Part shown: piece by piece, positions 21,851 to 34,200 of the stretch
How positions within the stretch are numbered: the stretch's first letter is position 1
Layout of the letters: every line of letters starts with the position of its first letter
NCBI GenBank assembly: GCA_964036045.1
Contig: OZ038391.1
Coordinates: forward strand, 40,041,232 to 40,105,231
Direction: 5' to 3'
Source of the DNA: Eutreptiella sp. 'Long Island Sound 2002'
Taxonomy: Eukaryota; Euglenozoa; Euglenophyceae; Eutreptiales; Eutreptiaceae
Length of the DNA stretch: 64,000 nucleotides
The notes under the pieces: generated by a model
What the model was told of the DNA's origin: nothing
The model's database searches: none
The model's input: only the letters and a program-made list of their open reading frames with translations
Made by a program: the position numbers and the translations under genes

Positions 21851-24532
21851 AAAGAGTTAAATTGAGCCACACTGTAAGAAAATGCAAAGTGGACTCAAAA
21901 CAGAAGTCGTCAGAAAAATACCTTTGTCAGCAAATCCTGTCCAACCATGGATAGACACTAATGTGAGCAAAACTGCTCAAACCCAGGCATGCCTTTGGAT
22001 GCAAACTCCAAAAACCAAAACAAGGCGGCATGTCAGTGCAAGCCTTAAAGCACAAGACGGTGCTTTTGGAGGGCAAAAAGCCCTTGGTGTCATACCCATT
22101 TTGCACATACAGCTTATCGTTAAATTGTTTGTCACATAACAATACCCTACAACAAACGACAACAAATCTGCATCACTTTCCATTACAATCAGCAATTTGC
22201 AATGTATGAATTCATCTGCATTTCTGTCCAATTTCGCATACGCGCGCATCTGTCCTACCGCATCTCCAGGGTGGCACAATGGCGCCCAGCTACCCGGTTG
22301 TTCCATCGGGCAGTGACCCTATCACGCACTGCCCAGAATTAGCTGGGACCCGGCCCCATGTAAGCAGCACTGCTTCCTGCTTAGATTGCACCGAGGCATA
22401 AATCCTGGCCACTACTGTAATGGGCTTGCATGCCTGGGAGGATCCCCTGTGTGGTTGGTTCTCAAATGGGGGATTTCTATCCTGGTTCTATCTTGCGTTT
22501 GATTCGTAGATATTGTGTGGTCAACAGCAGTGAAGCACACAAAGGTGTCACACAGCATACTCGAGTTCAGCAAAGCCCACTACAAATGTGACCAAACATC
22601 TATGCATATCCATATTGCCAGTAATTAAGTGCAAGACCCCTGAACGCTGCGTCGCCGAGCTGCGACTGCACAAGGCAACAATGTAAGGTAAGGGGAGAAG
22701 GGTCCCATTTTTGGGGATGCAACACTGCTTGGTTGTGCGGTCGTGTGTGACCTCACATATGTGTAATGGCAGTGAAGGTATGCATCAGTATGGGTATGCA
22801 TACCCATACTGCCGCCATGACTGATCCCCAAATTGCGGAGTTTGTCCCCTTAGGAGAATCCCCCTATCCGGTTGCCACATTGGATTCCCATGGAGGGGAC
22901 CCAGGGTGGGGTATGTGCCTGACAGTCGTTGGCAGTCGCTTATGCATCCCAGTTTCAGTTCGCAGCTGTCCGGGACGAAAGAAATTCCGAATTTGAGAAC
23001 TGGGGAGGAGGTTTCCACCAGGGGAGAAACATCAATCTGGGAATCAGCAGCACGATATGGAGTATTTAGGTGATCAGAGGCACAGGTGTGCGGGGCCTTG
23101 CGCTTAAGGCACGCTGGCAGGACAAAGCGGTGCTCGGGGAACAGTGTGACATGATAATCCAGTGCCTGAGGCACAGCTTGACAGTGCAAAACAGTGCCTG
23201 AGGCATTGGCCTTGGCGATGGCTCACGCCCGCACAGCTAGCAAAGACCATTGAAGGCATCCCACTCCTGACCTCCTGGTTGCGTGATCTTCTGCCTCTAG
23301 CCCCCTTTGGTCTGATCTTCCCATTCTTTCCGGGTGTCCGTGCTGGACTTTCCCATGCCGTGCATGCTTTCTCTGTGCATCCATCCCCCGAATAAGTGCG
23401 CACTCTATTCCTCGAGTATACACTGTTTATTCTATCACACTGTATTTTCGTCGCTGAACTGCCCAATCACTAAGTGCCTCAGCACTGGCAACCCTCCCAA
23501 GGTGGAAAAGCTGAGCAAAAGCTGAGCAAACCGCCATGCACACAGATGTTCGCACGAGGCACTGCTGTTTTTTGAAGAGCACATCATTCGACGGTGGTTT
23601 ATGTATGCACGTGCGTGCTACTCTGCCCTGAAACCCTGGCCTGTTTTGCCCAACCCCAGTTAGGCGCTGTTTCAAGCACATTATACACTACCTTCTGCTG
23701 TTGCACTGTACCGAGCATCTGGGCCATTGCTTTATGCAGTGCATTATCGCGGCCTAAGCACCGTTTTGACGTATCACACTACGCCTCAGGCGCCTGATTA
23801 TCATTTCACACTGTGTGTCAGGTGCTGTCTTGTCCTTGACCGATCACATTGTGATTCAGGTGCTGCGTTGCCCAGTCACTGATTTGCCCAGCCACTGCCA
23901 GTCAAGACTACCAGGGTCAATACTTCAGATTGGGAACCTCAGCTGGAATGGGACTCTAAGCGTCTCGTAGCCCCCTTCATCACCGCCCAGCGACAGTGTA
24001 ATAGACCAGGCCCAAGAACCAAGCAGGCAATGCAAAGCACAACATCTACATTGTTGGTGAGCAGGGGTGTAACAGGCCAAAGCAGCGTCTGAAGCACAGT
24101 GTGGCACGGCAAATAAGTGCAGCTCCTCCTCCTCTTCCTCCCACTCCTAATAGACCAAACCGACATGGATCAACACAAGCAGGTCACACAACCGACAAAA
24201 ACACTGGATGCGGGTTGAAGGAGACGGTTCCCAAGCAACCTTATGAAAGTTACCATCCCCCTTCCCGCGTTCGTCAGGTCCAAACGCTGCCCTCCTCCAC
24301 CGAGGGTCCGACCAAATGTGCGAATCAGATTCTGCAACATAAATATTTTGGGAGGGCATTTTTCGGTCTCAGACCCCGGCATACCCCCCACCCCCCGTTC
24401 CAATAGAAGCCTGCTCTACCCTCCTCTGTAGAGTGGCAGATGGTTTGTGTGTTGGATAGTCTCAAATTGTGTCACCTAAGCTGAATCCATGTGGTAACAT
24501 TGTGGAATGCGCCGCGCGATCCCGCTTTCGCG
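21851..24532. other. Gene-poor stretch upstream of the kinase
   Basis: No gene is supported. A short perfect palindrome GTATGGGTATGCATACCCATAC lies at about 22788-22809. A run of degenerate sequence centred on CAGTGCCTGAGGCA recurs near 23160-23205 and similar CAGGTGC/CAGGCGC patches continue to 23.9 kb. No TATA box or other promoter element for the kinase is convincing. Confidence 0.4.
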
Positions 24533-24850
24533 ATGGGAAACGCGAATGATTCCTCGACAAACCACTACGCCAGCCAGATCCTCCACAACCGGTATAAGCT
24601 CGTGAAGGAGCTTGGCAGAGGTGGATTCACGGTCGCGTACGAGGCCCTCGATCTATGGCCCCCGCGATCGAGAGATGCCCGCGTCGTTGTGAAGATACTC
24701 TGGAACGCGCTGCCATTGTATGAAGAGTATTTCAATCGGGAGATTCACTTCCACCAACGCTACGGCGGCTACACCGAGGTTCCCGTGAAGACTGCGGCCT
24801 ATGTGGATCGCTTTTATGACGCGGATTTGCAGGCGCCGTGCTTTGTGCAG
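24533..24850 (+). CDS. Kinase exon 1: N-lobe
   Basis: The ATG at 24533 is preceded in frame by codons without another ATG. The start MGN is not followed by the Ser/Thr typical of myristoylation sites. The exon ends ...PCFVQ at CAG|GTGGCC; exon 2 continues EFIDGT, exactly the hinge position of kinases. Confidence 0.8.
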
Positions 24851-27800
24851 GTGGCCGTCAACCCTTCCGCCCAATGCAATCAGGCCTTTGAAGGGGGGCT
24901 ACAATGTTTCGCACCGTTAACCGCCACCAAGCGCAGTGTGTGAGGCGGTGTGGAAGGGACACCCCAGATATGATGTTCGCGACCACCCTGGACGCCCCCA
25001 TAGTCCCCAAACTCACATGTGGGGTTGCCACCCACCCTGGGACCCCCATGCCACATTGGAGTCTCATGGGAACCTGCGCCCAAACCCAAACCCAAGGCAC
25101 TTTCCGGGAAGCCGTCCATGAGCTTCTCCCTCCCACAGTGAATGGCCGAACAATTGACGCTTTCTTTCATGCAGTCGCACAATCTTGTTTTGTTTCTAAC
25201 CTGATGCCGAAATGCCGTGGAGATGGGGCAGGGATGGGGTGACTATAGGTGGGTGTATTGCAGCTGACTGTCTCCTCGACCATGAGTGCAGGGGCGTAAG
25301 CAAGAGGAAACACGTCTGCGTCATGACATTGCACTGCTGTCCTGTGTGGAACGACTGCGAAAAAAATGCTGCATGGTGAACATGGTAAGGGGATCTGAAC
25401 ACGAGAGATGCAACCACATGAAGCGGGGGGCCAACCAAAACTGGAGTGACCGTGAATTTTCAGTGCAGCACTCGCAACGCTATGATATACACAATTGCTT
25501 TAATTTTTGCGACTAGGCGGGCCGAAACTTGCTCTGCGGGGGGGGGGGGGGGGGGGGGCGGGCGTGCTCAGAAGGTGGGGGGGGGGGGGTTGGCAAAATG
25601 GGCTTCCGTGCCGGGACGCTTTGTTATGTGGTTTTGGCAGTTTTGGTGCAACAAAGACTGTCGTGGGCTGGCATGATACCCCCGCCGATGGTTGAGCGGA
25701 TAGTAGGCCTTTTTTTGTGAAAGGCCGGGGACCGGTAGCGTTGACATTCCACTCATTTCCAAGTGTATGAACCTCCTATAGGGGCAGCCATGGGAGACAG
25801 GGGAAAAGAAAAAACTGATGACCGGGGACCCCTGGGGCTCTCATCAGTTGAGGGTCGCGATGCCCAACCCTGTTATAAAGTGGGCTAAGCGAAATACACA
25901 CTCAGACCCCCACTTGTAAAGGTTGTCCCAGGGACCTCATATGAGGAATTCTGGAATTCTGAGCATGTGCATCTGTATGAAGTGCATTTCTCTATGCCTT
26001 TGAAGGAGAGAAACCTGATGCTCCAACACCGTTGGAATTTGAAACGTAGTGTTGAAAAAAAGTTGGCTGACAAGAACCGTGAGCCTGCAGTGTTGAATGC
26101 TTTGCGCCAAGACATACAAAAGGAAATTAGGGAAGCATCCATGATGCGACCTGTTCGTTCTGCCCTTTTGGTCGACCACAAAGGTGTGCCTTGTACTGCA
26201 CAACGTGCTGTACGTTTGCGCATTGAAAAAAAAACCTTGCCACAGGCTGATGGTCATTGGGTCACAGAATTGAACACTTTGTTGTCTCAGATTCCATGTC
26301 CTGAAGGGACAGTCACAGTTCAGGACCCCCAACCCAAAGCTCAAACTCCCAAAAAAAGGACACTGTGTGATTATTTCAGCGTACCTACTCACAGGACCCC
26401 CCCATTGAGTGGACAGCAGTTCTTTGCCTCTCCGACAAACCGCCACACTCCCCCATCAGGCAGCAACGCCGACCCCCCCCCCCCCCGCCCCAGGCAGAAA
26501 GCATAACTCCTGTGGTGGGTATTATGCCTGAACCATCGCCACAGTACTTGTCCCAGGAGGAAATTCTCATCCAGTGCGTCGAGTCGCTTGTCTCTGATGA
26601 AGGCATCAGTGCTACAGGTGCGCTGGATCACATCCTTCATGCTACCGCGTCTTCCACTTCCAGCTCCAACTCTAGCTCCAGCTCATCAGGTAGCGAGTCC
26701 TCCACAAGCAATAGTGACTCCAGCAGTGATTCCAGTGAGGACACAAGCTCTGATTCCAGCGACTCATCAGGGTCGGCTTCTGATTGAGACACCAATCTTC
26801 AGGGTACCATGGTTCGGCCTGGGTGGGGCGCTGCATGGCAGCCGGAACTGACCGGGGGTCATTGTACCCTTAAACAAAAGTACCACCCCCATTGGCACAA
26901 ACCCCAAAAACATGCTTCTGAGCCATCGACACACCACCCAAAAGTATCAGGAAGTACAAGGAACCCCCACTGTCCCCCGTTGTGAGCCTAGAAATCGTCC
27001 CGGCACGGCGACCAAGGAGGGGGGGGGGGTTGGGAAAATGGGCTTCTGTGCCATCTCCCCCCCGCAAACCAATTTTCTTCCCGCCCTGTTTTGAAATTTG
27101 AGTCATTTTGTGTTCCTGTTTTTTTTTTGTTGGGCGGGAATGAATCTTTTTTCGTATTGCACATTTTTTGCGGTGAAGGAAGTTTATATGCACACCCTAG
27201 CCTGGGACTACTGAGCTTTAAAAATTTTGAAGTTTGAACGCTCCGCAAAGATATGACTCGCACCCTCAGACGCACCCTTGGCTGCATCCTGGGCCAAACC
27301 TACACATCCTGAGCCACACCATCAGCCACATTCCCAGCCACATGGCTGATGACGTGGCCGAGGGTGGCTCTGGGTGAAACTGTCGTCGTGGTTCGGGAGG
27401 CGGCTGAGGGTATGGCTGAAGACATGGCTCCGGGTGCGGCTGAGGACTCAGCGTGTGGTGAGGAGAAGATGTGGCTGAGGATGTGGCTAAGAAGGGGGCT
27501 GAGGTCGTTCATAAAGATGTGGCTGAGGGTGTGGCAGAGAGTGTGGCTGAGGATACGAGTGGCTGCGGATGTGGCTCAGGTTGTGCCAGAAATGTGGCTG
27601 ACAAAGCGGCTTGCACTTTATTTTGGTGTGACGCCCATGGAGAGGACAGCAACAAAGATGTCCAGTTGGATCGGAATTTATGGGATCACCTGGCACCTGC
27701 CAACATTCCCTCTGAACCCCTTATTATCACAGCTGTAGGAGTCCCAAGCCCCCAGCCCACATAGGACCACTGCTGGGGTGGTGCGTAGGACAGAAACGGG

Positions 27801-30800
27801 CTTCACCGTTCAGGGTTTAAGTGGGGGCTGTTCCACAAAGGCTGGCTGGGTAACGTGCAGTACAACCTCACCCACACCCTCAACCATGCTGCCAACCTCA
27901 GCCACACCCTTGGCTGCACCATCGCCTGCGTCCTCAGCCACATGATCTACAAAAAGGGTGCCCATTTTTCTTGGGCAAGAAACCAATTTGGACAAAGGTT
28001 TTCGGCAAAGGTACGCAATCTGACCCAACAACATCCAGGCGCTTGATTTTGACAGGTTCCAGTTCTCGTCTGGTAAAATATTGTAGCCTCGATGGAGGAA
28101 CACCGTTTGGGACTGGGTGACACCATGCCAACTGGCGCTTGCTCTGTTATGTAGAGATTGTTTCCTCCGCTTCTCACGGGCAACGGCACAACGCAATTGT
28201 GCCCGAAGGGGCGTTGCCCCTGCAGCCGAGTCTTGCGTTGGGCCCCAATGCTGCAGACGGATGGTTGTCAGGTCACTTCCTGTGAATCTGACACCAACAG
28301 AACAGTCGAATGCAGGGAACAACCTCCGCCTCTTTGGGGCGTGGAGTGCTCATGTGGGGCAACTCCCCCTTGGTTTTTGTTGTGCACTGGCCGCCCAATC
28401 CCTGTGAACAATAGGTCGATGCGTCTTTTTGAGAGGCGCCCTCCCCCTCTGCGGTTTGGATCGGCGAAGAGGGGGAATGGTGGGTGCCAGGGAGGACTGA
28501 GTTCTATGGGCCGAGTGTCAAATGCGAAAAGCACCACAAGGACACCTTCTTAATGCGTTCCCTTTTGTTGGTCAAACAGTCAATGAGTGAATTTGTGTCT
28601 CCTTGGCCCAAACCCGCTCCTACCGCCGCTGCACCAAATGGCCGTGGGTCAGGGGCCCCCTGACGGTACTCCCCCTCCCCTCCCTCTCCCTCTCCCTCTA
28701 CCCCTTCCTGCCGCCCTTCCGTTCCCTCTGGCCCTCGCCCTCGCCCTCGCCTCCGCCTTCGCAGTCCCTTTCCCCCTTGCCATGCACTTTTCTGGAGGGA
28801 AATCCTCCAACTTGCTGTGATGCTGAGCGGTAAAGCATCTGAGCTGCTTCCCGTGCACCGGGGGTCAGCTGCATCGCTTTTTGCTTTCTTGCCTGGGCCC
28901 TAGAATTCGGGGGGATGGCCTAAAAAAGGCCCCTGGAGACCACAAGCCGGCACCGAAGGCACTGAATGTTTGTTTGCAGCATCCGAAAAAGGGCAGACTT
29001 TCGACCAATTTGTGGATGCCACAACATCCACCTAATCATTGTATTGTGGGACATGTTTCCTGGGGTCAGCCCCTGCACACACCAGCTCCATGAGCAGCCC
29101 TCGCAGCCCTTTTGGAAGAAGAGGTTCCCATAGCGGAGCTCTAAGTTCCCCGAATGCACAATCGAGCATGGCTGTGATCTGCTTGACACTCACTTCGGGC
29201 CATGGCCCAAATTCAAAAATCAAGCTCAGGCGAGGCTGCGAGGCCTAACCGGATGCAGCAACAGATGTGTGGCACATCATCTTCTGCTGATGAGCCTCAG
29301 AGTTCACTTCGAGTGAGGTCACAGGGTGTCTTGAATGTCAAAGGGCAGTCGGCAACATTGGGCTGTATCCTGGTTTGAAATAGAGATTCAGGCCGTCCGA
29401 CCAGGTGTCGTAAGACAGGAATTGCACCATGCACCGTCGGATCAAGGCTCCGCAAAACTGTCAGCCCAAGGGAGGAGAGGCGAGGGCGAGAGCGAGGACA
29501 AGGCGTATTGAGCCTTGGCTGAAGGAGAAGGGGAGGCATGTTGGGGGGGTGGGGGTATGAATGGCATGAGGGCATAAAAGTTCTCTGATGTAAGGGTTGC
29601 GACATCCTCAACTGCCAGCTTGAGGGAACTTGGAGCCCTTTCTCACAGGTAGGATCATAAAGGCCGAGAAGAATGGACCTGTTGATGCATCGGTGCTCTA
29701 CCCCTCATCTTTCTTCCCACCTCGAGCAATACGGACCTCACTATGCTTGCCCTCGTGCTCTTTATAGCCACCCCTCCGCCCCCTCCTGCATGCATCCACG
29801 GCCTTGTCCAATAGGAATTCATCGACGGCACAGTTTTGGTTGATATTGTGAAGCAGATGCCGACCTTCGCTGATGTCCATGCGCACGTTTTCCTGAACAA
29901 ATTCTTGCGGCTCCTTGTGTACCTGCACAAGAACGGCATCGTCCACCGCGACATCAAGCCGCACAACATTATGCAGGACAACGATGGGCACTACTGGCTC
30001 ATCGACTTCGGCATTTGCACCACCGTTGATGTGGGCAGCCAACCCATCCAAACCAACGACTCCCACACTGGCTGTACCTCCAGTCCTCGTTCCACGACTA
30101 ACCCTGACCCGAGTGCCCACCGGGAGCCTGGCCTGCATCCAACCTCAATGGGGATCTCAACCCCGTTCCACGGATCGAGCCACGACGCCACCACTATTGG
30201 CACCATGGGATACATGGCCCCAGAAGCCTTTACAGGTGTTCAGTCAATGGATTAGGGGGATCACCAGGGTGCTATTGGAGCTGTCTGAACCAAAATCATG
30301 ACAATGCTGAAACCTGGCAATCAGTGGCCATTTTCGACCCTGTCTAAGTCGTACAATATTGCGTTGGGGGCGTGTTGCGCGCTGCGCACGCACCGTGCAC
30401 GCACCGTGCACAAAGTTTGTACAGGACCATACCAAAGCTGCATAGTGTTGCCTAGTACCAGTAACAATGAGCCTTGTTATGCATTTATATGAGTTGCTTG
30501 CATGCTTTGCCCTCATATCTAGTGCATTTGTGTGTGTTGTTGTGCATCCTTTCCGATAGTTTCCCACAGAATTTGGATTTGGATTCCGAGTACGAACTAT
30601 GGTGATACATTCGGGTCCCTTTCCTGGTTGGGGATATTGACCAGCCTACGAATTTAGGCATTCCCGAATGACACAAATCTGTACGCCTATCTTCGAGATC
30701 TGCCACAACCCTCCACATTTCCTTTATGCATGTGGATGTTTCAAGGACGATGAAGTCCTGAGCTGCAGCAGTGAACATCTTGGTCTTCTGACAACCAGAA

Positions 30801-31190
30801 GGGACCCTGATGGTCCACCAAGGGGTACTGAAACCCCAAAAACCAGGTTGGATATCTTCAGGTTTGCAGAAAATGTACATAGCATGTTGCAGGAGCAAAC
30901 AACCACTACATCAACACCGAGCACCAAAGCTTTCTGTCTGTATAGGTAAGAATATCGCCAATTGTAGCAAAAACCCTCAATTTCCCCCTGTCACATGCGT
31001 GCAGTGTGCACGCTGTGCCAGGACACCCCCGTTGACTGCCATGCCAATTGGCAAGTTTCTCTAACTCGATTTCAAGAACGTAGCCCAGGGCTTACCACAA
31101 TTGGCAACTCAAATGGGAGTGACTTATTACCTGGCTCATAGTAGCCGCAGAGGTAGCGGCAACAGCAGCAGCAGCGGCGGCGGCGGCGGC

Positions 31191-31244
<54 letters not shown>

Positions 31245-34200
31245 GGTGCTAATTCTTGATGAATGATTGTAACGGCATGAACGAAACAAGGACACAATTT
31301 GGTCCTGTTCCTCATGCTGCCCCTTCTCCTCCTCTGCCCCCTCCGCCTCCTGCTTCTGCGCCTCCTGATTCTCAGACTCCTCCTCTTCTACCTGGTCGCT
31401 CCCCGCGCCCTCCAAACTACGTTGGCCCAAATTTGAGCCACCACAAAGCGAGGGTGCTGGTGCTGGCCATCGGCTGCTTTCCCATTTCTGGGGACCAGGA
31501 AGTTGGCCCAAACAATGCCTGGTCAGAGTATGAGAAATCTGTGCAATCATACACAAATGCCCAAGGACAGTGATGACAGCGGATTCAACCCATGCGGCAT
31601 TGCATTTGGGCCCAACACATGCTAACCCCACAGCTGTCCTTCCCCTAGTTTTCCAAAACAAACAATCACACAGATTAAAATGGCATGTACTCTGGTAGCC
31701 TTCCTCTCAACAGATGGCAGAACAAACATGGCAACTTGGGTGTTGCGCAACCACTACTGGGGTGGCTCTAATTTCATTAGAAACCCCTTTTCATGACAAT
31801 TTCAAAAAGGTATATCATACCCCCTGCCCCTGGACAATAGTTTCCCTACAGGCCCACTCACTGATAGGTTGAATTTCCAGTTGCCACGGGACCCAGATCC
31901 CTGTTCACCGGCTGTGGCTTGAGCTGTGATGACCATGTCTTGGCTTTAAGGCAATTGTAGTAGGTGGTCTGGGGCACTCACTGGACAAGATCTCCTAAAC
32001 GTCATTTTGTCGTGGGTAGCTCTAGCATATTTGGATTTTCCACACTAATATGCGCGATTCCTCCCAATTCTCGCTTTTGGCTGAAGTTACCCTGTGGGCA
32101 ATATGAAAACCTTCCCCTTGACCTAGACCTTGCTTTCGCCCATTGTTGGCTCCTTTTCCTATGTTCCGTTAGATTGATGTTGGCCCACACGGACCCCGAC
32201 ACATTACACTGACACTGACACTGACACTGACACTGACTGTGGATATCCTTCCTCAACTGACCCACCCCCCTGACTTTTGGGGAGATCTAATCACCAGGTC
32301 CGTTGGCTCTGACTTTTGGTCTATGTGTTGCTCCGTGCTCTCGCCTGCAACCGTTCCTAGGCCTGGGCGTCCTACCCTAAATGGTGCACCCGCTTGTTGA
32401 TCGGGAGATCTAACTTTCAGGTTCTCCAGCACTTACTGGGCTTTTCCATCTATGCCCACACCCTCTCTATTTTCCCCCTCGCTGTGCACCATGGTTGTTG
32501 TTCTGTTTGTGGTTGGTGTGCCGTTCTGCGCTGAGATCCATGCTAGTCTGTTTGGTTGTTTGTGCCTTGTTTGCTCTACTTTGCATTGCCATCTGGGGGC
32601 TGAAAGGGTTACATGTGGAGTGTGGCCCACAGAACGTTCCCCACAAAACACAGTGATCCTGTGTGGTGTGCTACCGCCAGTACATGCAGAACATACCCTT
32701 TCCCGCCTGATGAGTGACCTCTTCTTCCCCTTCTCATTTGCACCAAAAAATCAGAAAGGTGTTTTGTGGACGGAATAGATCTTTTGCCCGCTAAAACACC
32801 CAAGGGTGCCTGTTGCATACAACGTCCAAGGGGGGCTGGCCCAAAGAACCAGGGGCCCTATTGCTACGTTTGGGATTCACTGCTGCTATGTGCCCGTGCA
32901 ATGACTATTTCCGGGAGTGCCAGTGAGGTACTGGGGGGCAGCACCATCGCTGCAAGCAGTGGTGCCGAGGCAACCACTCCTGCTCCCGGTCCCTCCTCCT
33001 CCTCCTCCTCCTCCTCCTCCTCCTCTTCCTCTTCCTCCTCTTCCTCCTCCTCCTCCTCTTCCTCCTTCTACTCCTTTTTCCACTCCTTCGCCTCAGGTCA
33101 GAGCTGCCCCGCTAGCGATCTGTACGCCCTCGGCTGGACGGTGCTTTTCCTGCTGCGGCAGGGCGCGGAGGCCCCTGCCTTCCTGCCCAACGACCATGCG
33201 CTGGAGCAGCTGGTGCTTGGCAATTTACCGCACATTCAGTCTCCGCAGCTCCGCAGGGTCATCGTTAAGCTCTGCAAGCGCCGCCTGGCAGATCGCTACC
33301 CGACGGCGGAGGCAGCGCTGCAGGTACTGTGCCCCGCCCGCAGTCGCCGGAGCCTTGAATGCGAGTAGTATTTTGCATATCTCTCGGTGCCTACGCTGTT
33401 ACTGCCAACTTTGTGCGTTTTTGGGGAGCACCGCCTCTGTTGCCTCGTTTGTGCCCCGTGAGTGTCCAATAGGGGTGGGTACATGGGGTACATTCGGAAA
33501 GCCCTTGAAAAGGGTTGTTTGGAACACCCTGGGTCTGCATGCTGTACTGACAACATCTTTGAGATTTTCGTCCGTTTTGGACGGTTCATGTGTTGCTTGC
33601 TGCCTCTTTTTGTCAACGGGCAGTCATGTCTACATGTAAACCAGAAACCTGTGTTGATCCGAGACGAAAAAGTTAAGTGGCTGGATTTGGCAGCACACCT
33701 GACCCAGTGAACCTGCAGCCCCATGCTGGCTACGTATGGTTGACATCAGGTTATAGTGAGGCCATTCCCTGGCGCAAGGTTCGGTTGACCAAACAGCGAA
33801 ATGTCGACCTGACAACCGATGGCCTGTGGGCTATGCCTCTTAACGAAGGTTGGGTGCCAGTGAAAGGACGGAGGTTGCAGGATTGGGAAAAATTGAAGAA
33901 ATATGTCCCTGTCCACAAACAAGGGGATGTCTGCCCGAATGGGGTCCCAGCCCTGCCTGAAAAAGGCAATGCAGATGATGACGCTGATTCAGAATAAAGA
34001 TGATTCACCGGTGCAGTGCCATGTTTGTGTGCACCGTCCAATGTCTTGCACTGTCCTGAAAAATGTGACCCCCCCCCAACCCACACACTTCTGAAATGGC
34101 CTTTTCTCACATATTCCAAAAAATATACACAAACCCCCCCCCCATGTGATGATATGTTTGCACATCAAAGCAAAACTTGTGAAAAATCCCAAAAAGTGCC

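Larger units (their letters stand above)
24851..29814 (+). other. Kinase intron 1 (4,964 bases)
   Basis: It begins GTGGCC and ends ...TGTCCAATAG. It holds a small inverted-repeat-bounded element with an ORF, long G and C runs, a two-sided GTGGCTGAG minisatellite and a CCTCCC/CCTCGC tract. The phase-0 junction restores the hinge of the kinase. Confidence 0.75.
30236..33096 (+). other. Kinase intron 2 (2,861 bases)
   Basis: It runs from GTGTTC to CGCCTCAG. It contains a GCA/GCG triplet run at 31162-31243, an ACTGAC repeat at 32206-32237 and a (TCC)n run at 32992-33066 that acts as the polypyrimidine tract before exon 3. No other gene is seen. Confidence 0.75.

Noticed and set aside
28810-28880. 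tRNA-like stretch GCTGAGCGGTAAAGCATCTG
   Set aside because: It has an A-box-like start but no B box or pairing T arm.
32766-33368. A 200-codon plus frame with a poly-Ser centre as one gene
   Set aside because: Only 33097-33323 is coding; the upstream part, including the (TCC)n run, is intron because exon phases and kinase continuity require a junction at 33097.
32917-33639. A 240-codon Pro-rich plus frame
   Set aside because: It is a shadow of the TCC repeat and of kinase exon 3 in another frame.
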